The position numbers and the translations under genes are program-made. The notes beneath the pieces were generated by a model, which was not told the DNA's origin, made no database searches, and saw nothing but the letters and a program-made list of their open reading frames with translations. A stretch of DNA of 64,000 nt from Saxidomus purpurata (Eukaryota; Mollusca; Bivalvia; Venerida; Veneridae). Within the stretch, counting starts at the first letter, position 1; the number at the start of each line of letters is the position of its first letter. The stretch lies in assembly GCA_022818135.1 (NCBI GenBank), contig JAFMSR010000037.1, positions 372,001-436,000 of the forward strand, in the 5' to 3' direction. Of the stretch, positions 46,334-57,000 are shown piece by piece.

Positions 46334-46790
46334 GGTATGAGACGCCTAAATACATTTCCATAGACTTACATTATAAGGATTTCTTCCGGTGCGACTACCC
46401 AAAATCTCACCGACTGCTGAAATGAACTTTATTTTGTAGAATCATCCTAGTCCCACATAAAAATAACAAAATTTATATATGTGATCCAATACTTTATGCC
46501 AGTAATTTGGAGCTCAATGACACCACCCCCATTTTTGTGGCAGTTTTAGTGGTCACCGACCAAATATGTCAGTATTTTCAAATACCCAATATTTTGATTA
46601 TAATTTATATCCAGATTTTTCTCTTCATATTTCATTTGTGATCTATCATGCAGCGATTATTTCAAACTAATTTTTCTTGTACATCCACTTAGTTTCAGCC
46701 AATCAGCAATCAAACACATAGTGTAGGTCTGCATGTTCCCTAGACAAAATAACCTGCTTCCGGTTTTCACCGATTTAGGCGTCTCATACC
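46334..46790. mobile_element. 457-bp MITE (duplicate)
   Basis: Equivalent to 29415-29871, with the same 18-bp terminal inverted repeats. Confidence 0.85.
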
Positions 46791-47154
46791 TAAATTTTGG
46801 AATGATAGAAAGTTTTTGGACAAAAGTAAGTGGCTTGATGTCTTTTCTGACAAAAGTAACTGGCAGTATTGTTCAAGTTCTGTTCTAGCTGTCTCTTTAA
46901 GGGAACAATTACAATATTTGACTACAAAACAAATTGTGTCGAGTTTATTTGTCACAAGTTTTCATGACTTTCAGGTGGGGGAAGGTTTTACTTTTAGAGC
47001 TAAATAAAAATAGCTATAAAGGCTATATATGTCTACATAATGAACAAAAGAAATGCACATTTTCCTTACCCTCACACAAAATACTAATTAGTGCATTCTG
47101 TCACTAAGTCCACATATTTGTTACAAATTTCTACACATGAACAGATGAAGTGAT

Positions 47155-48903
47155 CAGGAGCGTAACTAGGCGTATTCCTGTACGCCCATGCGTACAGGTC
47201 GCTTCCGTATTCGAAAAAAAAGCAGGGCTTAAACTTCGAAAACAGTAATAAAAATCAGAGGCTTAGGGGGGTAGGGCACATATATACTGTCTCTGTGGCT
47301 TGCCAGAACTCTGTTTTCGAATTTGTGTTTGTCTTGATGCAGGGCCATGGTCGGTTCTGTGCCCCAAAACTTCTTCCATTAAAGGTATTTTTGGATTTAT
47401 TTTCTTAATCAGGTATAGAATAATAGTTTATGTCATGAGCACGCGGTTCAGATCGAAATAATAGCATGAGCACGCGGTTTAGATCGAAATATCCGTCACC
47501 GAGGGCCGTAACTGTTTCCATTTCCATCTGAACCAAATGTCTCGTGATAGCAACATTTTCGTGCATACCGTCTTGCACTTTAAAGTAGATTTATAAATGC
47601 AAAATGATACATTTTCATATGAAACAAACGATATTTAGACGTTAACGTTTGGGAAAGTGACGTCACAATGTTTATAACGTTACGTCACAAGTAATTCATG
47701 AGAGCCATTTGGCATAGGAGGGGGGCAGGCCAATTTTTCCGGCATGGTTAAAATCAATGGAAATGCCGATCCGATATGCATTAGTGTATAGTTTACTGAT
47801 CTAATTAATGAATTAAGAAACACATTTGGCAACATTTGCGGTTTTATGCAGGTTCAGAATGACGGTCTTCCCCGTGAGAGTATCGAGGCCGTGTACCAAG
47901 CCTTCCACGCATGCCTAGATGTGGACGAAACAATTTTTGTCCGCGAGTTACAGCTGTGGCATATGTGGTGGACGGACGCGACGCTGGCGGTTGACCGTCC
48001 AGCTGCCCCACTGTCTCTAGCGGAATCAATTACGCTTGCAGGCAAAGCCCTTTACCCAAGCGTACGACACTGTCTGACCCTTTTAATGATCATGCCGGAG
48101 CCGAACGGTCGTTTTCGGTAATGAGACGGGTCAAGACATACTTGAGAAGTACGATGGGTACTGAGCGTCTGTCAGGTCTTGGTTTCATGAATGTCTATAG
48201 AGAAAGGGAAATCAGTGCCGAGCGTGTTAGGGACGCAAGTTCCCAAGGTCGCTCGTGAAAAGACACAGGGATCGTGTATTTGACAGTGAGGTCCCCAAAG
48301 ATACTTTATGTAACATATTTGACGTTGTAAGCATTCAATAACAAATCTATATTTTTGTTTTGATATATAACTAGTGTAATAACATTATGACATAACGTCA
48401 TTTCGCTGTTAAAGCGCGTCGGCGCTCTTTATAAGAATCTTTTCTAGTAATTGATGCTTTTCTTTGATATATGACAACATTTCAAATTTTTCATAAATAG
48501 AACATTACATTCGTGGTCATTATATATATTGAGCAGAGCCTCGTATTATATCAATTTAAGTAACTCGTTTAATATTTTCGATATAATAATGACCACACAT
48601 GCGATATCTTCTATGTATCAACTAGCAGGGGAGAAACAACACTTGTTTATAGGTATGTTTAATAGAAAATAATAAAAATGAAAAAAATAACCTAAAGTTT
48701 AAATTTGATAAAATCAGTTATGTTCTTATATAAACATTTAAATTGTTTTGATTTTTTCACCAAAATATGTCGTCAATGTAGCCGCTGGATAGTCACGAAA
48801 TGCCAGGAAATCGCTTCCTTCTCACAAATTTTTTTCGGGGGGGCATGCCCCCAAACCCCCCTAAAAAGTGAATACATCTCAATTTGACCCAGTTACGCCC
48901 CTG
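47155..48903 (+). mobile_element. hAT remnant (duplicate)
   Basis: Equivalent to 30236-31980. Transposase C-terminal fragment at 47846-48258. Three of the homopolymer differences between contigs lie near its right end (48828-48862). Confidence 0.7.
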
Positions 48904-49276
48904 GCAATTATTTACCATTGCAATAATTAATTGTTGCTTGTTCAGTTGAAAAATGTATGCCTAGTTATTCCAGTAATCACAACAGCTTGTATAAACACCT
49001 AGGATGCCATTGAGGCCATTGCAATTTGATTATATGTTGAGCATCCCAGGCTGGTAGGTTTTTAGCTAAAATAACTTCAGCGTACCCAGTTAATATGCTT
49101 GACAGAACGGGTATGCTGAAGCTTACTCTGTAGGGAAATCGTACCAATAATCATGTCAGAAATCTGACACGTTTGCATTTCAGTATTTCATGAGCAATAA
49201 GTGAAAACAATAAATAATTTTATTAATCAGACTATATAATCTTTTAATTTGCCAAATTTGAATATCAAATTTTATC

Positions 49277-50115
49277 CATGGTTCGCACAGGCCTTGAAAA
49301 GTACTTGAATTTGATGCCAAGTCCTTGAAAAGTACTTGAATTCTGTGCTGAGAAAAAGTCCTTGAAAAGTACTTGAATTTGAAAAAAAACTAGTGAATTT
49401 CTTTTAAAAGTCATTGAATTGGTATGTTCCGCGTAAAAAAAACTCCAAAATAATTGTAGCATGCCTTAAAATGACGAGAAAACAGTCTTATATTTTTCTG
49501 TATGAGTCTATCGAACCTACTCGCATGTGATGTATCAACTACGTACCGGATTCGGGAATTTAGACACGCTTGCTTCCGGAGTTATTTCCCTTTACCAAAA
49601 GTCATGGTCGCGGAAAATTTGTGAAATTTAGCCGAAATAAGTGCATTTTTTCATCGACATTGCTCACGAATGATAGTTATAAGCATGGAAAAAGGATTTT
49701 TAGGGGAACAAACACAACTGTACTTGCGTTGTGTTGGATAAACTTATAGACACAGCACATTATGGGCGAAAGTGCGTTGAAGAGTCGTCAACGAGAAGAA
49801 AAGCATTTATAAACAAAATCTGACAAATTAACGTTCCAATCAGTCAATACAGTCGTTCCTCATGACAAAAATCCAGATTTGAATAAGAAGTAAATATTGA
49901 GATTATCAACATGTATTTTGCTAGATATTAATTTGAATAACAAAGATACATATTACATTCTGTTCCAAATATAATTTAAGGTGACATTTGACTATATATC
50001 CCGACATGAAGTCAGATTTTGCGTATCATTTTAGTCCTTGAAAATTAGGAAAAAGTCCTTGAAAAGTCTTTGAAAAGTACTTGAATTTTGTCTCAGAACT
50101 TCTGTATGAACCATG
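49277..50115. mobile_element. 839-bp non-autonomous element (duplicate)
   Basis: Equivalent to 32354-33192, with ttatc duplications at 49272-49276 and 50116-50120. Confidence 0.85.
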
Positions 50116-50732
50116 TTATCTATTTAACGTGTAAAGCATAACGAAAGTTTCGAGCAGGTCAGAATTTTCACCAATTGGCCGCCGTCTTGCCGATTTGACA
50201 ATTATCACGTGACCATTCCCAAGAACCTTTGGAAAGGGATCTCTGCGGGAAATCGCCAAAGGTTCCGATTGAGGTCATGGGGACAGTTTATTTATTTACA
50301 TGACCACGTGCATTTTGGCGTGAACACTTTCAGGGTCTGTTCCGCGTCGAAAATAAAGTAAATTTCTTTTGAAATAAAAAAACATAGTAGTAAATGCTAT
50401 TTTATATTTACACTCATCCTTATTTATCATCTAAACACTAAACAAAAGGAAAATATCTTAAAGCCTTCTGAACTTCATGAAAAATGAGGGCGATTGCATC
50501 ATACGAGATCTCGCTAGAGCCGGCATTTGGAAAGTCCGTTGTAAATGTAAACACATGATGTAGGTTTGAAAAATCAATGTTTCTGTGGTCAACGTTGGTT
50601 GTAGAACATCGTAAATGGTTTGAAAGGATGAATTAATAAATATATGACCCAAACATGTCCGTATTTCCCTACTCAACGTACATCAGATGAAAATTTGCAT
50701 GCTCTTGAAGTAATTTTTGTGAGAAAACATCA

Positions 50733-50804
50733 ACCCAGTGTAGGATTCGAACCCACGACCTTCTGCTTGCAAGTCAGATGCTCTAACCACTGAGCTAACC
50801 GGGC
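50733..50804 (-). tRNA. tRNA-Ala(UGC)-like sequence (duplicate)
   Basis: Equivalent to 33810-33881. Confidence 0.6.
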
Positions 50805-52033
50805 TTCTAGATATTCAGAAACCTAGGATCACTACACTCTGTTATTCCGGTAAGGATTCGTAGTAGGGCTGATCCAAAACTCTGGAAACCAGAACTAGTA
50901 GGTTTTGAATGATAAATAAAAACAAATTATCATAATAAACAGTGTCTGTTGCGATTTCACCTCAAGTATGCATAAAACATGCTGCTTTATTTTTACCGCT
51001 TCTTTGTTTTTTCCTGCCTGGTCATGCTGGTAGGTAGGTTTGAAATTTTGACCCCCACGCTAAAACATAGATTCACTTTGCAATAACCTAAAGGCCGGTT
51101 TCTCAACATTACTTTACAGGGTTAGGTATGTGGCTAAAACAACTTTGGATTTCTGTATCTGGTTTACCAAATTTAATCTGCACTGGGAAAGTGGGATGCG
51201 TCTCGATGTTAGGTTCACTGTTGGATTTCTCATATGAAAACCAATAGAGCGCGATGTTAAATTTCCTTTGTATTCGTAACCCATGCCATTCGTTGGGTAA
51301 CGGCGAAATGGCGGCAGGATTTTGATAAGAAAACTTACAAGGGATCCTACGAAGAGAAATAGTTGTCAGGAAGAGACATTATTCATTCTTGATTTATGAT
51401 GTCACAGAATTATTGGCAAGGGTTCATCTTAGATAAGAAAGTGTGACGTATTACAGCTGTCATGCGTACATTTATGGTTTTGCGTTTTTAACAGAATACT
51501 GAAAAAGCTGGTGTGCTAAAGATTAAATTAATTCTTTAGACAGTAAAAAGTATTCTTTGTTCCATAAAAGTTTAAACTCTAGTCGATAAGAAATCTAGTG
51601 ATGTGATATTTGGATTGAAATTACATCATGGTTTCCTGGTTAACATATTTTCCGTTTACGGCTGAATTTTTATCTTTATTTTGCACAGTTCAAGAATTTA
51701 CGGACACTTGTCTGTATTTTAGGATATTTCTTAAATCTTAAAGCTGCATTTTTGGATCGATTGATTTATTCAATCGTATAAACAAGTAGTTCCATATTAT
51801 TCAGCTGTTACGAATTATACTGTCTTCTGTCCTAACTATTCAAGAAGATAGCCTCTAGCAAACCAGAATCGGTTCTCTAGCCTATATCCATATATGCACT
51901 AGCGAACCGGAATTATTTTCCTGCATTTATTAATATTATAGATACTAAGATTAGGAAATAGATCATTTAATAATTATTAAGTGAATACTATCATTTAAAC
52001 CAGAAAAAAAATGTGGGATTACCAGTTTATTAT

Positions 52034-52520
52034 CCCCCTGCCTTGTCGGAGGGGATATAGTAACGGGCACCGTCCGTCATACTTTTGTCCAGAACATAAC
52101 TCCAAAAGTATCCAAGGGAATTTATTTAAACTTTACACACAGACAGAGGACATTGAGAGAAAGTGCAGTTTCCAAGAACCATAACTCTACCTTGCCTAAT
52201 TTTGAATTTTTCCCCTTTCTTACATTTTCTTGATTTTTCTTGTCCGGAGCATAACTCCAAAAGTACTGAAGGGAATTACTTGAAACTTAATTCAGTGATA
52301 CAGTACAATGAGGGGAAGTGCAGTGCCCAATAACTATAACTGTACCTTGCCTAATTTGTAATTATCCCCCTTTGTTACATTTTCTCGATTTTTCTTGTCC
52401 GGAGCATAAATCCAAAAGTACTGAAGGGAATTACTTGAAAGTTGAAACTTTATACAGTTATAGAGCACAATGAGGGGAAGTGCAGTACCCAAGAATCTTA
52501 ACTGTACCTTGCCTAATTTT
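52034..52520. repeat. 156-bp tandem array (duplicate)
   Basis: Equivalent to 35111-35600. Confidence 0.85.
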
Positions 52521-52522
52521 CA

Positions 52523-53110
52523 GCTCGACTTTTCAAAGAAAAGTGGAGCTATCCTACTCGGCGTCGGCGTTGCATTGATCATAGTGTCACACCTTGGTTA
52601 AGTTTTTCATACCACCCCATTTCAAAACTATTAGAGGTATGGCTTTGGTGGTGTGCACTTCTGGGTGCTGTGGGGCTCGTTTTGGGGAGGCTGCGTTTTT
52701 GGTACGTGGCATTCCCTGTTTGATATTATTTTTGTTTTGAAACTTACAATACTTGTTAACCATCATAACCTCCATCTACAGACAAGAGTACATAACTCTG
52801 TCAAGGTTTTTGTCAGAATTATGGCCCCATTTTACTTAGAGAGTGTATTGAGCTTGGTTAAGTTTTTCGTACCACCCCAATTTATTTCAAAACCATAAGA
52901 GGTATTGCTTTGAAACTTACCATACTTATTTATCATTATTACGTTCATCAACAGACAAGAGTACATAACTCTGTCAAGGTTTTTGACAGAAGTATGCCCC
53001 TGACGGTGTGCACCTTAGAAGATATTTTGAATGTAAGTTCATCGACAGCATCAGTCATGCCTTCCTGTACCTGCACCAGCGGCGCTGAAAACAGTCCTTT
53101 ACAGAGCTAA
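52523..53110 (+). mobile_element. Pearl/Helentron-like element, left end plus two core units, interrupted
   Basis: Left terminus agctcgacttttcaaagaa followed by ggcgtcggcgttgca, as in the element at 60880. Two core units of about 171 bp start at about 52598 and 52857 (ttaagtttttc-taccacccc, aaaacta-taagaggtat, gacaagagtacataactctg). The first unit is split by a TG-core retroposon. The right terminus with hairpin is not seen. Confidence 0.7.
52648..52735 (+). mobile_element. TG-core retroposon, copy 10 (3' module only)
   Basis: An 88-bp copy inserted in a pearl-like core unit. The sister unit at about 52857-52935 supplies the empty site: ggtattgctttgaaac there, versus ggctttg...ttttgaaac here. 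This gives a tttg duplication at 52644-52647 and 52736-52739. No TG core remains apart from the first bases. Confidence 0.88.
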
Positions 53111-54095
53111 ACTGACCCTAAATGGGGCTGACGGGCCATGGACAGAGAGCCTCCTTGTGGTGTGGTCTGCATGTGACCTAATGAAACTGAAAGCAAATTC
53201 TTAGATAACAATCGTAATCAACATATGCATTGTTTCTATAGCTGTACGTTTTACCTTGCCAATATCGACACAACAGCTGATTCGTATGTGTATTAATTGC
53301 GGTTAAATGCTAAGGTCGCTGTCTAGGGAACCAATTCACTAGACACTTCCATTCAAGAAATATCTTTCCAAAGCAACTGTTATTATAATAAACATGATAA
53401 AAACAAAAACAATTGGTTTTTTCCATGTTTTACTTTTTTGGGTCCAGCATTTCACAAAAAAAAAACCAAATATTTGTTAACTTTGTTGTAAATTAAAAGC
53501 TACAATGTATCAATCAAATATAACCTTGACCTACAAAATTTGGGACAAGTTTATTCTGCGAGCCTAGTAAAAAGTGCTAAAAATGCTAGGTTATGCATAC
53601 ATTATAAAACAGAAAGAGTTTACACCAATACATTAAGATGTTTAAAAGAAGTTTCAGTCACTAATAATTGTGATCTTAGCGTTCCCTGCACAACTTTCCC
53701 TTGTATTAGACGGCTTTTCAGCTGCTGGCCTATTTTACGATTCTTAAAATTTTACAGAAATGCAGCTCTTAAGGTGATGATGTAGTGCTTTTCTTACATA
53801 ATGATTCTTTTGAGAAACTTGAGAATTCTTGTTGTCTGAAACTTGTAGTACTGATTTGATTTAACTTACAACAATAAAGTTCCTTATGGCAGTAACTTGG
53901 ATAAAAAATTATCCCTTTGGAGATGAGGCCCAAATGTGTATAGGTGAAATTTGAAAAAAAACAATATTCTGAAACAGACAAACCAATACAATTTCCACTT
54001 GTTCTTTTTCAGTTATTTTCTGCATTGTGTATATAGGTCTGTGATTTTGCAGGGTATATAAATTCACTGAATTTGCTTGTTCATATTCATTTCAG
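53111..54095. other. Noncoding, no gene recognised
   Basis: AT-rich; an 81-codon frame at 53540-53785 has no recognisable family. Upstream exons of the BRCT-like gene, if any, were not found here. Confidence 0.5.
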
Positions 54096-57000
54096 ATGAG
54101 AATGGACACACCAAAGTTGCAACTCTCCAACTATTTCAATACTTGTTGGGAAGAAGAAAGACAATTGTGAGTTATCGATGGATAAAAGACTCCATAAGGT
54201 TTGGAAAATTACAAAACCTGGTTGGTTTGTTAAAGATTTGGTTTTAAAGTGACATGGCTCTCATATAATACATTTTGCATGAGTTGTGGCCCTTTTTTCA
54301 ACAGAAAATCAGCTGACAAGATTTAGTATTGTGCAGTGGTTATGACATTTGGTTCACAGCAAATAGATTCCAGATCTGATTCCAAGTCAGGCTGCTTGAA
54401 GTATGCCGTTTGCCAAGACACTATGCCACACCTTTAATTGTTTTCTCTCTGTCACTGATGAGTATCTAAAGAGGCATTAATATAATGTCAAGAGACCTTG
54501 TTCAGTGTGCAAGCGAAACAAATTTGAATAAATGAGATATAACCATTTCTTTAAGACAATACTGTGCCTTTCAAACTTGCACTGCTTATTCATCATCATA
54601 TTAAATTGTAGGAAATTAATTTAGTTTCACAGCAACAAAAAAAACAGATGAGCATTCTGCAAAATGGTGCTCCTTTTGAATAATGTGTATGTGTCAGTAT
54701 GTCATTGGTTTTTCTATAGCATGTATTCTTTTGAGACAGTAACTATTCTGCGAAGCCAATTCAAAATAACTTTCTGAGAGAAAGTCTTATCGCAATGAAA
54801 CAAGGATGTACATGTACAGGAGCTCTATTATGTTTTGCTGGACGTTGACAAACAACTTTACCTTAGGACTCAACCTGTGTCTTTTCAATCCCTTTCAGTA
54901 TGAATACTGGTCTGAATCCAGAAAGCTGTTGTCAAGTGTGGATAATATAAATTTCTAGAATTTATTGTTATTTCTTCCTTTTCAAAAATTGCCAGGAAAA
55001 GTACATAGTCCAAAGTGTTGGTGCTTATGGCGAGTGGAAACTAAAGGAGAGCTTTGCACCACTTGAGTTCAAAATGATTGGCAAAGATTGAGTGGACATA
55101 ACAGAAGGTTAGTAAATTGTAAGATATTAAAGCATGGTCTTGGAAAGAATGTAATGTTGATATTTTAGTCAATCAGTTACCATGTTTTTAGTTTATACTA
55201 ATTTATTTTAGGTCGATTGTGAAACAAGTTATCCAACTTATATTAATCACTCTCGACACCTCATTACTGATGGTATCCATCGCCGTGAGGGTATGAGAGA
55301 GAGGCCAGTAACCGTCCCTTCAGTGCAACACGGTCATATCTCCTTCTTATTTTAATAGGAATTACAACCTTGTTGCACTGAAGGGACAAGTTTCCCTTTA
55401 AATGCTGAGTGCCAAGCAAGGGAGCTACTGGTACCATTTTTTACGTCTTTGGTATGACATGGCCAGGGAGCGAAACCACGACCTCCTGCACTCGAAGCCA
55501 ACGCTCTACCACTAGGCTATCGAGGCGGTATGGTTGTATTACTGTTTATGTATTTCAAAATAAATAAACGTCCCCAGTTGTTCAAATAGTGTCCTCATTG
55601 TGCACACACTGTCCCCAGTGATGAAGTTTGTAACATGTAACAATTCTATGATTGTTTTTATACGCCTGTTCATATTCGCCCTTTCATAGAACGTGACGTA
55701 TAATAGTTTCACCTGCGGCGTACGGGCGGGGGGGGGGGGCGTCCAGTGAGTTGTCCGTTCAATACCTTTAGAAGCATTTGTTCAGTCATCGACAAACTTG
55801 GTTTGAATGTATGTGGGCACAGTATCTAAGACAATTTTGATAACCAGCCATATGGCTGTAGTCATTCCAGAGTTACACTCAACCACTTTTCGAAGTATAC
55901 ACCTAAAGGAAGTCTGGTAGTTTATTCAATTTTTAAGATATTTTGATGAATATTTCAAAATCCTAAGATCAAAGATAGATATTTAACATTCCATCAGAGT
56001 TATAAAGGTAGGTACCAAACACTATGATCTGGAGCGGTGTAAACACAGTAACCCAAATATTTAAAAGTCACAAAAACGTCAAAATTACCAGACTGTGATC
56101 AATGTGCGCGTAAAACAGACACTCGTGTTTGATTCACTAATATAAAATTAGCAGACTTGTGGCAATGTTTGCTCATTCAAATCCTTTAAGAAGATGTTCT
56201 TGGGCAGATGTAAAGTGTAAAAAGGAATTTTGACAGTTTTAACTGATTTTAATCCTCAACTGCATTTCAACCGGATGAAGATTTGATACAATATGAGTAC
56301 CCTGACTTCATTTTCAACTCATTTGTCGCTTCGACGTACCCGTGTTTAAGAATTTGTATTCGGTATTTCTCATTGATCACTCATGGTCAGTTTGGTGTGT
56401 AAAAATGTTAATTTGGAGAAAAAACAGCACTGTATGGAATCAATTAACAAGGTTTGTTGGATAAATGCATGGGAAAGGACATTCCAGTAAGGTTAGAAAG
56501 ATCAAATCCATCATGAAATTTAGTGTTTGGAGGATATTTTTATCAAGGCAGGATATAATGTATCTGGAATTGGTATTAAAAACCGTTTTTGTAACAAAAA
56601 CTGAACTTTTCTAAATAATTTTGAACAAATTGATAATTACCGTAATTTACGGTTTTGTGAATTTCACATTAAGGTGTGCGGTGATGTAAACTCTGTAAGA
56701 CAATTAATTTGCCATTCATTCTTATCAACTTTATACTGAATATTAGAAGAATGAATCTAATAATTTGTTGACCAATTTTCATGAGCGTATCTTTAAAAAT
56801 GGTTTTGATATTACATATAATTGTGGTGTATACTTAGAAAAGTTGTTGAGTGTATTGACTTGAAACTCAAAGAAGGTGTCTACAATCAACATCTGCACCT
56901 GAGGAAACAATCCCCATAACTCTGTTTTGAATTTTGACAGATTTATGTCCCTTTTTAACTTAGAATATTTGGTAAAAGATTTTATAAAGTCAAATGTTTT

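Larger units (their letters stand above)
36176..52597 (+). repeat. Artificial duplication, copy 2 (start of downstream contig)
   Basis: Starts abruptly after the gap at the base equivalent to 19261 and leaves the homology at the base equivalent to 35675, after which it continues into unique DNA. Everything inside repeats the features of copy 1 and should be counted once. Feature positions are copy-1 positions plus 16915 to 16923. Confidence 0.95.

Noticed and set aside
19261..52597. True recent segmental duplication
   Set aside because: Both breakpoints coincide exactly with contig ends at the gap, and differences are almost only homopolymer lengths. An unmerged overlap is simpler.
55455..55528. 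Functional tRNA-Arg gene
   Set aside because: The acceptor and D stems are poorly paired, box B is degenerate, and a SINE body and tail follow.
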